A DNA stretch of 38,099 nucleotides, taken from Alistipes sp. GTDB taxonomy: Bacteria > Bacillota > Clostridia > Oscillospirales > Ruminococcaceae. Each line of letters begins with the position of its first letter. The stretch's first letter is position 1. The translations under genes and the position numbers were made by a program. The notes beneath the pieces were generated by a model. That model did no database searches. It had not been told where the DNA came from and worked only from the letters and a program-made list of their open reading frames with translations. The stretch spans positions 1 through 38,099 of the forward strand of contig JAMPAJ010000008.1 of assembly GCA_023667265.1 (NCBI GenBank), given 5' to 3'. Positions 1 to 8,796 of this stretch are shown here, piece by piece.

Positions 1-53
1 AAACATAAATTCACCATAAGCAATGCTGTCGTTATCTTAGCAATTTTTTTCAT
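1..53 (-). CDS. 5' end of a secreted or lipoprotein gene (runs off the window)
   Basis: Only 17 codons are present. They read as a lysine-rich start (MKKIAK) followed by a hydrophobic stretch ending in Cys, which is the look of a signal peptide. An AAGGGG ribosome-binding site lies about 10 bases upstream of the ATG at 53, and a good promoter lies at 147-176. The product cannot be identified because the rest of the gene is outside the window. Confidence 0.5.
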   Translation of the reverse strand, partial: MKKIAKITTALLMVNLC

Positions 54-146
54 ACATGATATTCCCCTTCAACAACAAAAAGCTCAATTTATTTACGATT
101 AGTACTACGCATCATTGCGGTCTCAGACAAAATCAACAAAAAGATT

Positions 147-188
147 TGTCTTTTACTATATTATAACATAATTCATCCTCAAAAGTCA
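147..188 (-). promoter_or_regulatory. Sigma-A-type promoter for the gene leaving the left edge
   Basis: On the minus strand TTGACT is followed after 18 bases by TATAAT. The -35 box touches the outer end of the large inverted repeat at 188-247, so the terminator of hydE and this promoter sit back to back. Confidence 0.5.
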
Positions 189-247
189 AGGAAACACCGC
201 ACAAAGTTTTGCGCGGCAGAGGCGCAGTCTTCGTGCGGTGTTTCCTT
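188..247 (-). terminator. Long hairpin downstream of hydE
   Basis: Two perfect 15-base arms (188-202 and 233-247, AAGGAAACACCGCAC and its complement) enclose a 30-base loop with a further GCGC/GCGC pairing. It lies just after the hydE stop and before the next promoter on the same strand, which fits a transcription terminator, although the U-tract is weak. Confidence 0.5.
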
Positions 248-300
248 AATATTTTATAATTCAAACTCAAGACAAATTAATGATCCTTAGAACAAGTATA

Positions 301-1347
301 TCATTCATTCTCTTTTATCCTATTACCAATTGAAGTTACAATTTTATAACCTGCCGATTTTACACGCTGTTCCAGACAGCCACGGCATTGTGCTGCTTCT
401 TCTCCGGTACAAATCTTATTCTCATAAAGTGAATATAATTTTCTCACACCTACCGGTGAAAGATTTGGCATTATCACATTAGCACCGGCTTTTAAACCCA
501 ATTCACGTCCCTGTGGATGAATCGTACCAAGTGCCGTTGTAGCAGGTATCAGAGCGTATGGAAACATTAAACGCAAAACAGATATCAAACGTAATGTAAG
601 AAACATATTCCCATTTTCAAAAGAAGCAAATGGCGTATCTGTATGCGTGATATATGGTCCGATACCTATCATATCCGGTTTCAGCTCCTGCAAAAAACGC
701 AGATCTTCAATCAGAAATTTTGTTTTTTGATAGGGCGAACCAACCATAAAACCCGATCCGACCTGATATCCGATTTCTTTAAGAGTATAAAGACACCTTT
801 TTCTATTATCTAAACTCATGCTGTATGGATGGAGCTTCTGATAATGTCCTGCATCCGCCGTTTCGTGACGCAATAGATAACGTGATGCTCCTGCATCAAA
901 AAAGCTTTTATAGCTTTCTTTGGATTTTTCACCAACAGAAAGTGTAATCGCACAATCTGAAAAACGCTTATGAATTTCAGAAATTATATCACATAACAGA
1001 GTATCATTATAATAGAGATCCTCTCCGCCCTGCAAAACAAATGTGCGAAAACCCAAACGGTAACCCTCCTCGCAGCAGGCAAGTATTTCTTCTTTGTTAA
1101 GCCTATAACGCTCAATCTTTTTATTGTCTCTCCGAATCCCACAATAATAACAATTATTACGACAGTAATTTGTAAATTCGATCAGTCCTCGGATATAGAC
1201 TTCATCGCCATAAATGCTTCGACGTTTTTCATCTGCCGCTTTATAAAGCGGTTCGTCAAATGCATCGCTTTTCAGCAACACCTTGAACTCATCATCAGAA
1301 AGATCACGATCACATTTCAGCTTTTCTATCAACTCAGTATTTTTCAT
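301..1347 (-). CDS. hydE: [FeFe]-hydrogenase H-cluster maturase, radical SAM protein HydE
   Basis: The 348-residue product has the radical-SAM cysteine motif CX3CX2C (YCRNNCYYCGIRR, near residue 70). It is followed by the HydE-typical stretch RTFVLQGGED and a C-terminal segment rich in small and glycine residues. HydE acts in the cytoplasm with HydF and HydG to build the diiron subcluster of [FeFe]-hydrogenase. The ATG at 1347 is chosen over an upstream TTG because GAGGAG lies just before it. No hydrogenase or other Hyd gene is visible nearby, so hydE stands alone here. Related radical-SAM methylornithine or biotin synthases are the main alternative, but the motif context and length favour HydE. 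Confidence 0.88.
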   Translation of the reverse strand: MKNTELIEKLKCDRDLSDDEFKVLLKSDAFDEPLYKAADEKRRSIYGDEVYIRGLIEFTNYCRNNCYYCGIRRDNKKIERYRLNKEEILACCEEGYRLGFRTFVLQGGEDLYYNDTLLCDIISEIHKRFSDCAITLSVGEKSKESYKSFFDAGASRYLLRHETADAGHYQKLHPYSMSLDNRKRCLYTLKEIGYQVGSGFMVGSPYQKTKFLIEDLRFLQELKPDMIGIGPYITHTDTPFASFENGNMFLTLRLISVLRLMFPYALIPATTALGTIHPQGRELGLKAGANVIMPNLSPVGVRKLYSLYENKICTGEEAAQCRGCLEQRVKSAGYKIVTSIGNRIKENE

Positions 1348-1378
1348 AAATCTCCTCAAAGCTTTCTTGATTATATGA

Positions 1379-1418
1379 AATTGAGGTTTTAAACAGAAAA
1401 ACGTTTAAAACCTCAATT
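1379..1418. repeat. 16-bp perfect inverted repeat between hydE and the Rrf2 gene
   Basis: Arms at 1379-1394 and 1403-1418 (AATTGAGGTTTTAAAC and its complement) are separated by 8 bases. On the minus strand it follows the Rrf2 gene and lies just upstream of hydE. It may be a terminator of the Rrf2 transcript or an operator for hydE. A T-run on the plus-strand side (1425-1430) means it could also stop plus-strand transcription. Confidence 0.5.
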
Positions 1419-1479
1419 CTTCAGTTTTTTCACATCAAGAAATCGTCTGTTGCCTTAGAACCTGTATTCATAGGATATG

Positions 1480-1911
1480 CTATATACTGTAATCATCGCC
1501 GTTTCCGTCACGATCGGCAATATCCTGCACGGTAATACCGTCAAGATAATTCGTGATCTGCTTATAAAGTCCCTCCCAGACGTAAAGCGTGGCGCACTGC
1601 GCTTTTCGCGGACAATCATTTACCTCATATTCAAGGCAGGCAATAGGCGCGAGATTTCCCTCGGTTGCACGTAGAATATCCCCGACCGTTATCTCACATG
1701 CCTTTTTTGTCAGCAGATATCCGCCCCTATTTCCACGGGTAGTCCGGAGCAGACCGGCTCTGTTCAGCATGGGTACGATCTGCTCAAGATATTTCTTTGA
1801 TATACCCTCGCTTTCGGCGATCTCTTTCAGTGAAACATACTCGTCGCATTGGTGTTTCGCCAGATATACCGCCATTCGCAGTGCGTATCTGCCTTTTGTT
1901 GAAATTTTCAT
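1480..1911 (-). CDS. Rrf2-family transcriptional regulator (IscR/CymR-like)
   Basis: The 143-residue protein starts MKISTKGRYALRMAVYLA and carries the Rrf2 winged helix with the recognition segment ISKKYLEQIVPMLNRAGLL followed by the wing TRGNRGGYLL. Three cysteines in the region ACLEYEVNDCPRKAQC match the position of the Fe-S or thiol-sensing cysteines of IscR-type members, though the spacing (X7, X5) differs slightly from E. coli IscR. Its neighbour upstream is O-acetylhomoserine sulfhydrylase, so control of sulfur assimilation is a reasonable inference. It has its own promoter at 1945-1973 overlapped by a dyad, which suggests autoregulation. Confidence 0.85.
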   Translation of the reverse strand: MKISTKGRYALRMAVYLAKHQCDEYVSLKEIAESEGISKKYLEQIVPMLNRAGLLRTTRGNRGGYLLTKKACEITVGDILRATEGNLAPIACLEYEVNDCPRKAQCATLYVWEGLYKQITNYLDGITVQDIADRDGNGDDYSI

Positions 1912-1936
1912 ACCGACAACTCCTTGATAATATTAC

Positions 1937-1973
1937 CATACCTAATTATATCATAGATTTAGTATGGATTCAA
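1937..1973 (-). promoter_or_regulatory. Promoter of the Rrf2 gene with overlapping dyad
   Basis: TTGAAT (1968-1973) and TATAAT (1945-1950) are 17 bases apart on the minus strand. The imperfect dyad CCATACCTAA / TTAGTATGG at 1936-1945 and 1959-1967 covers the -10 box and the spacer, a typical place for a repressor. Autoregulation by the Rrf2 product is inferred from position only. Confidence 0.5.
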
Positions 1974-1987
1974 GTGCTTTCGGAAAA

Positions 1988-3274
1988 TTATTTCACAGCC
2001 TCAAAACCGGTTTCGAGGTCGGCTATAATATCGTCAATATGCTCTGTACCGATAGAAAGACGAACGGTATTCGGTCTGATACCTGCGGAAAGCAGCTCGT
2101 CTTCCGTCATCTGGGAATGTGTGGTGGACGCAGGATGAATCACCAGCGACTTCACATCGGCAACATTGGCAAGCAGCGAGAACAGCTCCAGACTTTCTGT
2201 GAACTTCTTTGCAGTCTCGGCGTCGCCCTTGATGTCGAAAGTAAAGATCGAAGCCGCACCGTTGGGGAAATATTTGTCGTAAAGCTCCCTTTCTCTGCCC
2301 TGTGCGAGCGACGGGTGATTGACGCGTTCAACCTGTGGATGATTTTTCAGAAAATCGACAACCTTCAAGGCATTCTCCACATGACGCTCCAGACGAAGCG
2401 ACAGCGTTTCCAGTCCCTGTAAAAGCAGGAAGGAATTGAACGGCGAGATCGTCGCGCCCTGATCTCTCATAAGGGTCGTGCGAAGCTTCATGATGTAAGC
2501 GATATTGCCGCAGGCCTCTGTGAATACAACGCCGTGATAGGACGGATTCGGCTTGGAAAGTCCGGGAAATTTGTCGTTCTGCGCCCAGTCGAATTTACCG
2601 CCGTCAATAACGACGCCGCCCATTACCGTGCCGTGACCGCCTATGAATTTCGTAGCGGAATGTACCACAATATCAGCTCCATGCTCGATCGGTCTTAGCA
2701 GATAAGGAGTAGCAAAGGTATTGTCCACAATAAGCGGAATACCGTGTTTATGGGCAATCTCAGAAATAGCTTCAAGGTCGATAACATCAGAATTGGGGTT
2801 GCCTAAGGTCTCGGCGTAGAGAAGCTTTGTGTTCGGCTGAATAGCTTTTTCAAAGTTTTCGGGATCTGACGGGTCAACGAAAGTAGTCGTAAGTCCCTGT
2901 TCTTTCAGAGTGTTGGCAAAAAGGTTATATGTACCGCCGTAAAGATTCACGGAGCTGACGATGTGGTCACCTGCCGTTGCGATATTCTGAACTGCGTACG
3001 AGATCGCCGCCGAACCAGAAGCTGTCGAAAGCGCTGCCGCACCGCCCTCAAGAGCTGCGATTCTCTGCTCAAAAACATCGGATGTCGGATTCATCAGACG
3101 TGTGTAGATGTTGCCGCCCTCGGTCAGTCCGAAGCGTCCTGCCGCCTGTGCGGAATCCTTGAAAACGTAGGAAGTTGTTGCGTAGATCGGCACAGCCCGT
3201 GCGTCTGTTGCCGGATCGGGAGATTCCTGTCCGACGTGAAGCTGCAGGGTCTCAAATTTATAATTCTTGCTCAT
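1988..3274 (-). CDS. O-acetylhomoserine aminocarboxypropyltransferase (sulfhydrylase), PLP enzyme
   Basis: The 428-residue length and motifs fit the Cys/Met-metabolism PLP family, OAH sulfhydrylase branch. The start has [10 protein letters not shown], the cofactor-binding Tyr region is [23 protein letters not shown], and the Schiff-base lysine lies in [13 protein letters not shown]. The reaction makes homocysteine from O-acetylhomoserine and sulfide, leading to methionine. A strong promoter (TTGACA-17-TATAAT, 3327-3355) overlapped by a CCTAT-N7-ATAGG palindrome drives it. The Rrf2 regulator follows on the same strand. A cystathionine gamma-lyase or synthase is a less likely alternative given the long insert typical of OAH sulfhydrylases. 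Confidence 0.9.
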   Translation of the reverse strand: MSKNYKFETLQLHVGQESPDPATDARAVPIYATTSYVFKDSAQAAGRFGLTEGGNIYTRLMNPTSDVFEQRIAALEGGAAALSTASGSAAISYAVQNIATAGDHIVSSVNLYGGTYNLFANTLKEQGLTTTFVDPSDPENFEKAIQPNTKLLYAETLGNPNSDVIDLEAISEIAHKHGIPLIVDNTFATPYLLRPIEHGADIVVHSATKFIGGHGTVMGGVVIDGGKFDWAQNDKFPGLSKPNPSYHGVVFTEACGNIAYIMKLRTTLMRDQGATISPFNSFLLLQGLETLSLRLERHVENALKVVDFLKNHPQVERVNHPSLAQGRERELYDKYFPNGAASIFTFDIKGDAETAKKFTESLELFSLLANVADVKSLVIHPASTTHSQMTEDELLSAGIRPNTVRLSIGTEHIDDIIADLETGFEAVK

Positions 3275-3326
3275 AATGATTACCTCTAATCTTATTTATT
3301 ATACCTGATTGGTAGGCTATGTTTGT

Positions 3327-3359
3327 ATTATAGCACACTTTTCCTATCTTGTCAATAGG
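3327..3359 (-). promoter_or_regulatory. OAH sulfhydrylase promoter with CCTAT-N7-ATAGG operator
   Basis: TTGACA (3350-3355) and TATAAT (3327-3332) have 17-base spacing. The palindrome CCTAT-N7-ATAGG at 3343-3359 covers the -35 box, so a bound protein would block the polymerase. The same palindrome occurs in the cysK leader at 20432-20448. A second small dyad (TACC-N5-GGTA) lies at 3302-3314 in the leader. Confidence 0.6.
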
Positions 3360-3402
3360 CTTTGCGGATTTTTTTGAAAAATTTCAGAAGCTGTGCAGTA
3401 TC

Positions 3403-4155
3403 TCATATATTCATCGCATCGTAAACAGAAATACTTTGCATCACAGAAGTAAATATTTTACCGTGATTTGTACCTGAAAACAGCTTTTCACCGTTTTGGA
3501 AGGCAATCAGCTGTGCTGTCGGAAACTCTGTCCATACACCGCTTCCAAGAGGTCGGGTACAGAAATAATAGCCGTTATCAGTTTGCAGATAAAACAGCGT
3601 TCCCTCCATATTTTTGTGGACGTACAAAGTATCACCGTCCGAGATTATCAGATTAAGCTTGTTGTGCTCCGAAAGCTCCTTCACAGCTTCATCTACAACT
3701 ATAAAGCGTTCATTTTCATCTCTTGGACATACCCTGTTCAGCTTATCAAGCAAATACAGAAAAACACGCTCGGAATCCGTATTTCCATGCTGTGCCGAAC
3801 GATATGGAAAGGTCCTGTTTACCGCATAGATCGTGCCATTATGAATCAACGTCCAGCGGCGGCCTGACGTATCAAAGCCGCTGAACGGGTGGCAATTTTC
3901 CGTTTTGACCGCACCTGCTGTAGCAAGTCGGATATGTGCCATAAAATGCTTTTGCGGCTCAGTTGTCTGAGCGATTTCTTTTGCAAGCGCACTTTTTATC
4001 GAACTGACAGCCTCTTTCACGAGCTCAAAAGCTCCGTACTGCTCACGATATATCCCCCAGCCGTGAGGATGCTGTGCGCCGTGACTGAAAAACTCCGATA
4101 AATAGCCGTTTACATCTTCATTTTCTTTCAGACTTGCACCTAATAATTCGCACAC
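3403..4155 (-). CDS. Class II glutamine amidotransferase (YafJ/EgtC-like)
   Basis: A GTG start at 4155, preceded by AGAGGAG, makes the protein begin (M)CELLGAS. This places the catalytic nucleophile Cys at residue 2, as the Ntn-hydrolase class II amidotransferase fold requires. Other signatures are HGWGIY, the loop AHIRLATAGAV, the FSGFD/LIHNGTI region and NTDSERVFLYLL. The protein is about 250 residues, with no attached synthase domain, which matches stand-alone YafJ/EgtC-type proteins. It overlaps the 3' end of the glutamate-cysteine ligase gene by 16 bases, so the two are translationally coupled. A role on gamma-glutamyl compounds is inferred; the substrate is unknown. Confidence 0.82.
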   Translation of the reverse strand: MCELLGASLKENEDVNGYLSEFFSHGAQHPHGWGIYREQYGAFELVKEAVSSIKSALAKEIAQTTEPQKHFMAHIRLATAGAVKTENCHPFSGFDTSGRRWTLIHNGTIYAVNRTFPYRSAQHGNTDSERVFLYLLDKLNRVCPRDENERFIVVDEAVKELSEHNKLNLIISDGDTLYVHKNMEGTLFYLQTDNGYYFCTRPLGSGVWTEFPTAQLIAFQNGEKLFSGTNHGKIFTSVMQSISVYDAMNI

Positions 4156-5297
4156 GTCACCCCACTCCTCTCGTAAATTTTTACGCAATACCTTTGATTT
4201 TCCGTAAGCTTTCTTTCCTGATATTCAAGCGCTTTTTCAGCATATGCATATCCCTCAAAAAAGTGCTTCATTTCGGTAATTATCGCCTTTGCTTTATCAA
4301 AATAATGCTGATCGGGAATATATTTTGCGGCTTCCTTATGATCGTGAACGGCTTTTTCCTGTAGCTTTGCAGTAAAATCAAAATCAGGAAGATGCAACAG
4401 ATACAGCATCAGAAGATGTGCAAATTCAGCATCTTCGCTGAAAATCCCCACATCACTCAATGGATTCAAGTCAAACATTCGCAGCTCAATGTGGTCAATA
4501 CCATTTTTCAATGCATCGAGACTGTATGTTCCCTTGGGTTTTAAACGAACAGGTAAATACAGTTCCGCAGGTGACAGGAGAAGTCCGTCGTCAATATAAC
4601 CTTGTATGCTGTCGGTGAACGATTCAATATCGCTGTAGTCAAGAATCGGTATAAATTGATTCCAGTAGCCGTATCCGGAATTTCTCATCGAGCCGTGACC
4701 ACTGAACGCCTTGCCTGAGCTTCCAGTTTCAACAAACGAATGGTCATATATCGGACTTGCGGCGGTCAGCAGAACGATCAGCCAGCTATGCCGAAAAATC
4801 TGCTTCATAAGTCTGAAATAAACGCTGTCCTTGAATTGCACAAAATCCTGTTCTGTATCATTGATTTCACGGAGGTACTTTTCTGAAAGTGAAAAATTAA
4901 AGTGGATTCCCGAATAAAGCATCATAGATTTGCCGTACTTCTGTTCAAGCTGTTTGCGGTAATTGAATTTTGATAATTCCATACCAGTATAGGCAACGGG
5001 GATTTCCGATTCGTCTGAAAAGCAGGGTGGATTTGAATAAATATGAAGCTTCTCACAGCTTTCAGCAAGCTTTTTTCCTGCGATCATATCCCATTTCGCA
5101 AGCTCTGCAACAGCATTTTTGACAGAAGCATTCACACCAGTAATAATTTCAAGCTGATTTTCGCAGAAATCACGCTGCAAATGGGGATCGTCAAAAGGGT
5201 GCGGAGTCTGGGCAAGTCTGCCGTTTTTATCCAGTCTGAGCGTTTCACGTTCCAGACCAAATCCGCCCTCAAAAAAATATTTACTGAATATATTCAT
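4140..5297 (-). CDS. gshA: Glutamate-cysteine ligase
   Basis: The protein is about 385 residues and shows GLERETLR near the start, DFCENQLEIITG (Glu- and metal-binding region), YSGIHFNFSLS, GSMRNSGYGYWN and HIELRMFDLNPLS. These are features of the GshA/GshAB ligase domain. It would join glutamate and cysteine through the gamma-carboxyl using ATP. No ATP-grasp GshB domain is fused and none is seen nearby, so gamma-glutamylcysteine may be the end thiol or be converted elsewhere. Two adjacent ATGs (5300, 5297) follow GAGGTGAT; the second has the better spacing. The amidotransferase gene overlaps its end. Confidence 0.85.
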   Translation of the reverse strand: MNIFSKYFFEGGFGLERETLRLDKNGRLAQTPHPFDDPHLQRDFCENQLEIITGVNASVKNAVAELAKWDMIAGKKLAESCEKLHIYSNPPCFSDESEIPVAYTGMELSKFNYRKQLEQKYGKSMMLYSGIHFNFSLSEKYLREINDTEQDFVQFKDSVYFRLMKQIFRHSWLIVLLTAASPIYDHSFVETGSSGKAFSGHGSMRNSGYGYWNQFIPILDYSDIESFTDSIQGYIDDGLLLSPAELYLPVRLKPKGTYSLDALKNGIDHIELRMFDLNPLSDVGIFSEDAEFAHLLMLYLLHLPDFDFTAKLQEKAVHDHKEAAKYIPDQHYFDKAKAIITEMKHFFEGYAYAEKALEYQERKLTENQRYCVKIYERSGVTCANY

Positions 5298-5311
5298 CAT
5301 ATCACCTCAAA

Positions 5312-5341
5312 AGCGTCCGCCTGAAAAATCAAGCAGACGCT
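5312..5341 (-). terminator. Hairpin between paaK and gshA
   Basis: Arms AGCGTCCGC (5312-5320) and GCAGACGCT (5333-5341) pair with one mismatch. On the minus strand the stem is followed by TTTTGA. It lies downstream of paaK and upstream of gshA and is a plausible weak terminator. Confidence 0.4.
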
Positions 5342-5347
5342 GTTTTC

Positions 5348-5434
5348 AGAGCCTGTTCAGTATCTCAACGTTGTGCGGATTTTCGAGAAAATTTTGCCGA
5401 AAAGACGTGCGCGGGGAGATACTGAACAGGCTCT
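5348..5434. repeat. Palindromic repeat element, copy 1 (19-bp perfect arms)
   Basis: AGAGCCTGTTCAGTATCTC (5348-5366) is perfectly inverted at 5416-5434. The loop contains GCGGATTTT and AATTTTGCCGAAAAGACGTGCG. A related element sits at 9973-10061, again directly after a stop codon and in the matching orientation, so this is a dispersed palindromic repeat and not just a local hairpin. It probably folds in the 3' end of the paaK transcript. Confidence 0.6.
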
Positions 5435-5438
5435 TATA

Positions 5439-6782
5439 TTAAATTGTATAGTCCAGCTTTCTCTCGTCAATGATTCTCTTTGATTTATGCTCCGAACGCG
5501 TATCAAGACCGCCGTCGGGATGTACAACGACCTTGTAAGGCTTTACGCCGATTCTTGCCTTTAATGCCGCGGAAACCGTCTCCGCAACAGAATCATCAGA
5601 CGCGGGATTATCGGAATTTTTCTCGATCTCAACGGAATACTTGCAAGTGAAATCCTTTTCAAATACACGAATAAGATATTCGCCTGTCACACCGTCAAGC
5701 TCTCTGATAACAGCCTCAATATCGCTCGGGAACACATTAACAGCCGAAACGATAAACATATCGTCCTTTCTGCCGCTGATGTGGATTCTGCCGTGAGTAC
5801 GTCCGCATTTGCAGGGCGTGTTGTCTATGTAGCCGATGTCGCCTGTCTTGAAACGAATGAGCGGTCTTGCGTGCTTACGAAGTGTTGTGAACACCAGCTC
5901 GCCCACTTCACCGGGCGGCAGGATCTCTCCTGTATGAATGTCAACCGTTTCCACAAGAATATGATTTTCTGCAATGTGCAGACCGTCATGATACTCGCAT
6001 TGTGCGGCACAAGCACCAAAAATATCGGAAAGTCCGTAAAAATCATAAACCTCAGCGCCCCATAGCTCTTCAATCGCCTTTCGTGTTGCGTCAATAGAAC
6101 CGCCAAGCTCTCCTGCAACAATAATTTTCTTGATAGACAGATCTTTTTTCGGGTCGATGCCTGCTTTTTTTGCCTTTTCGCCGAGCTGCCATGCGTAGGA
6201 CGGACTTGTCCAGATGATTGTCGGCTGGTAGGTTTTCAGAATAAACAGCAGTCTTTCACTTGGGAGAGTGCCGCCCCAGATACACAATGCTCCGAGGTTC
6301 TGTGCGCCGATCACATCAGGGCCGCCGACATACAGGGAAAAATTCAGTGCGTGAACATAGCGGTCATTGGGTCTCATACCGATCTGCCAGAACCAGCGGC
6401 TTTCCGTATCCTGAAATTCGTCAAAGTCCTTTTTGGTAAACGGACTCATGGTAGGCACTCCGGTCGAGCCTGACGATGTTGAAATAAACACAACATCTTC
6501 TTCGGGAACGGCACATAATTCGCCAAGGAATGAGCCTACACCCTGCGTGTCGCGCTGCGTGGTCTTATTGATAAAGGGAAACCTCTGAATATCGGCGAGA
6601 GTGTGGATATCCTCGGGCTTCACACCTGCTTCATCGAATGAACGCTTATAATAGGGAGCGTTGTCATAGGCGAACTTCACGATCTCTTTCAAATCTTCAA
6701 GCTGCTTCTTTTCAAGCTCCTCACGAGGCATTGTTTCAAGCTGCTCATTCCAGAATTTATTGTTAACGTCTCTTGTACTCAT
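5439..6782 (-). CDS. paaK: Phenylacetate-CoA ligase family (AMP-forming acyl-CoA ligase)
   Basis: The 447-residue length fits PaaK. The P-loop-like AMP-binding motif is STSSGSTGVPT, followed by FYGLSDIFG, RFKTGDIGYID and the C-terminal hinge domain with GRKDDMFIVSAVNVFPSDIEAVI. It activates an aryl or related carboxylic acid to its CoA thioester at the cost of ATP. A good GGAGG ribosome site precedes the ATG. Its promoter carries the same palindrome seen before the ABC importer and before the 2-oxoacid oxidoreductase operon, which ties it to those genes. Phenylacetate is the family's namesake substrate; the actual acid here is not shown by sequence. Confidence 0.85.
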   Translation of the reverse strand: MSTRDVNNKFWNEQLETMPREELEKKQLEDLKEIVKFAYDNAPYYKRSFDEAGVKPEDIHTLADIQRFPFINKTTQRDTQGVGSFLGELCAVPEEDVVFISTSSGSTGVPTMSPFTKKDFDEFQDTESRWFWQIGMRPNDRYVHALNFSLYVGGPDVIGAQNLGALCIWGGTLPSERLLFILKTYQPTIIWTSPSYAWQLGEKAKKAGIDPKKDLSIKKIIVAGELGGSIDATRKAIEELWGAEVYDFYGLSDIFGACAAQCEYHDGLHIAENHILVETVDIHTGEILPPGEVGELVFTTLRKHARPLIRFKTGDIGYIDNTPCKCGRTHGRIHISGRKDDMFIVSAVNVFPSDIEAVIRELDGVTGEYLIRVFEKDFTCKYSVEIEKNSDNPASDDSVAETVSAALKARIGVKPYKVVVHPDGGLDTRSEHKSKRIIDERKLDYTI

Positions 6783-6988
6783 ATTGCATTACCTCCAATT
6801 ATTTAATACTAATTCATCATTAACCTGTAGACGATATTGACAGCTATAATTTTGTCGCTCTGTGTCAAAAAAGCTCACCATACGACAGTATACTTTCGTT
6901 TTCTTCCTTGATTGACAAAATTCTATCTGCCAATCTTATCTACAGAACAATAATGAATTAGTATCACAGGTTTTCCTGTTCTGCTATT

Positions 6989-7056
6989 ATTATACACCTA
7001 TTTAGCCTATTTGTCTAATATGTATTATCTATAACAAGCTATAGATTCAATCTATA
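6989..7056 (-). promoter_or_regulatory. paaK promoter with upstream LysR-type operator
   Basis: TTAGAC (7013-7018) and TATAAT (6989-6994) are spaced 18 bases. Upstream lies TATAGA (7028-7033) and then the 17-base palindrome TATAGATTSAATCTATA (7040-7056). The palindrome centre is about 66 bases before the expected start site and contains T-N11-A, the arrangement typical for a LysR-type activator recognition site. The layout is copied base for base at 9867-9934 and 15525-15591. Confidence 0.65.
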
Positions 7057-7060
7057 ATCA

Positions 7061-7981
7061 TTACCTTTTCCACCGCAAAAGATACTGCTGAAATCTGTTG
7101 AACAGAAATGTCACGGCAATAACGACAATTCCAATGACAAGCAGACCGGTAATCGTGCGCGTATAATCGCCAAAGTCAGAGTAGTACTTGACATAGTAGC
7201 CCATACCGTCCCTTGCTCCGATCATCTCGGCAGACGTCAGGAGAATAAATGACACGCTGAGTCCCTGATTGCAGCCGAGGAAAATCTGCGGAAGCGATGC
7301 CGGAAGAATAACCGATGTCAACATTGCAGGCTTTTTCACATTCAGAACCTTAGCAGAATCCACGATCTTCTTGTCAACGTTCAGTACGCCGCTCATTGTA
7401 CCTGCAAATATCGGCCAGAACGATGCCAGAAAGATCACGAATACCGAAACGGAGCGAAATGTAGGCAAAAGCGCAATTCCGTACGGAATATATACGATCG
7501 GCGGAATAGAGCTGAAAAACTTTGTCAGATACGACGCCGCATTTCCAATCCGTACATTCAATCCGATCAGAAGTCCTAAAGATATCGCTGCAATCACTGC
7601 CAGCAAGAAGCCTTGAATAATAATTCCTACAGAGCTTTTGATATTGGTTAAAATAACAAGTTTATCCTCCGCAAACTGAGCGATCACCTTTCCCGGAGCA
7701 GGAAAAAGCGAATCATTAAGTAAATCGAATTTTGCCGTTGCCAAAGTCCATGCTGTCAGAAACACATAAATAAATCCAAAAATATCAAGAGTCAGTGACA
7801 ATGATTCTTTTTTCTTTATGAAAATGGACAATATGATCACAACGGCTTCCGCTGCAACTGCAAAAACGATCAGACTTGACGTGCAGACTTCTTTTTGTGA
7901 TTTATCCGGCAAAAGCTGTATGAGCATAAGAATTGCGAAAAAAATATGCGTCACTCTTAAAAATCTTTCTTTTATCGTCAT
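7061..7981 (-). CDS. ABC transporter permease, SsuC/TauC-type
   Basis: The 306-residue protein has about six hydrophobic segments. The cytoplasmic EAA-type loop is seen around AKVLNVKKPAMLTSVILPASLPQIFLG, the usual contact with the ATPase. It belongs to the binding-protein-dependent importers for nitrate, sulfonate, taurine or related organic anions. Its ATG overlaps the ATPase stop by four bases (ATGA), so it is the last gene of a binding protein-ATPase-permease operon. The substrate cannot be read from the sequence. Shared regulation with paaK suggests an organic acid as an alternative to a sulfonate. Confidence 0.85.
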   Translation of the reverse strand: MTIKERFLRVTHIFFAILMLIQLLPDKSQKEVCTSSLIVFAVAAEAVVIILSIFIKKKESLSLTLDIFGFIYVFLTAWTLATAKFDLLNDSLFPAPGKVIAQFAEDKLVILTNIKSSVGIIIQGFLLAVIAAISLGLLIGLNVRIGNAASYLTKFFSSIPPIVYIPYGIALLPTFRSVSVFVIFLASFWPIFAGTMSGVLNVDKKIVDSAKVLNVKKPAMLTSVILPASLPQIFLGCNQGLSVSFILLTSAEMIGARDGMGYYVKYYSDFGDYTRTITGLLVIGIVVIAVTFLFNRFQQYLLRWKR

Positions 7982-8796
7982 AGTACCACCTCATTTCCGC
8001 CGATCCTGTCGGCAATATCGTGGTAGAACATGGACAGCAGCCTGCTGCGGAACGCGGCATAATCCTTGCGTTCAATCAACGCTTCACGATTTCTCGGACG
8101 CTCAAAGGGAACTTTTACAATATCGTAAACTGTCCCCGGATGAGATGTCAGGACGACAATTTTATCGGAAAGAAAAATCGCTTCGTCAATGTCGTGGGTA
8201 ACAAATACTACTGTTTTTTTATTTTCGGAGTTTTCTCCTTCCCATAATTTCAAAAGCAGCTCCTGCAATGCAATACGATTTTTTGCGTCAAGTGCGCTGA
8301 ACGGTTCGTCCATAAGAAGAATTTCAGTATCCATTGCTAATGCTCTTGCAATCGCTGCTCTTTGCTGCATACCGCCTGAAAGCTGGGAAGGATATTTATT
8401 TCTGAACTCGCTTAATCCCACTTTATCCAGAAATTCATCTGCGACTTGCAAACGCTGTGTTCGGGATAATTCTTTTCGTACCTGCTGAATACCAAAAGCA
8501 ACATTCTTTCGTGTTGTCATCCACGGAAAAAGGGAATAATGCTGAAACACAGCGCTGCGATTGCTGCCGGTGCCATTCACCTTTTCTCCGTCTATCAGCA
8601 CCTCGCCCTCCGAAGGCTTGCTGATGCCCTCCAAAACGCTGAGAAGTGTGGATTTTCCGCAGCCGCTTGCACCGATAATGCTGACAAATTCGCCGTCATT
8701 GATAGGAAAGCTGACATTTTTCAAAGCCGTGAAGCTCTTCTTTTTCTCGACATAATCTACGGTCAGATTTCTGATTTCTATTTTACTCGTACTCAT
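7978..8796 (-). CDS. ABC transporter ATP-binding protein, SsuB/TauB-type
   Basis: Walker A GASGCGKST, the Q-loop in FQHYSLFPWMTT, the signature LSGGMQQRAAIARAL, Walker B ILLMDEPFSALD and the switch histidine in VFVTHDIDEA are all intact. The ATG at 8796 is preferred because GCAGGAG lies eight bases before it; this leaves a 14-base overlap with the binding-protein gene. The protein (about 272 residues) energises import through the permease encoded next to it. Confidence 0.9.
   Translation of the reverse strand: MSTSKIEIRNLTVDYVEKKKSFTALKNVSFPINDGEFVSIIGASGCGKSTLLSVLEGISKPSEGEVLIDGEKVNGTGSNRSAVFQHYSLFPWMTTRKNVAFGIQQVRKELSRTQRLQVADEFLDKVGLSEFRNKYPSQLSGGMQQRAAIARALAMDTEILLMDEPFSALDAKNRIALQELLLKLWEGENSENKKTVVFVTHDIDEAIFLSDKIVVLTSHPGTVYDIVKVPFERPRNREALIERKDYAAFRSRLLSMFYHDIADRIGGNEVVL

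Noticed and set aside
1589-2138. Plus-strand ORFs of over 100 codons across the Rrf2/OAH sulfhydrylase region
   Set aside because: They are antisense shadows of strongly supported minus-strand genes and lack ribosome sites and recognisable motifs.
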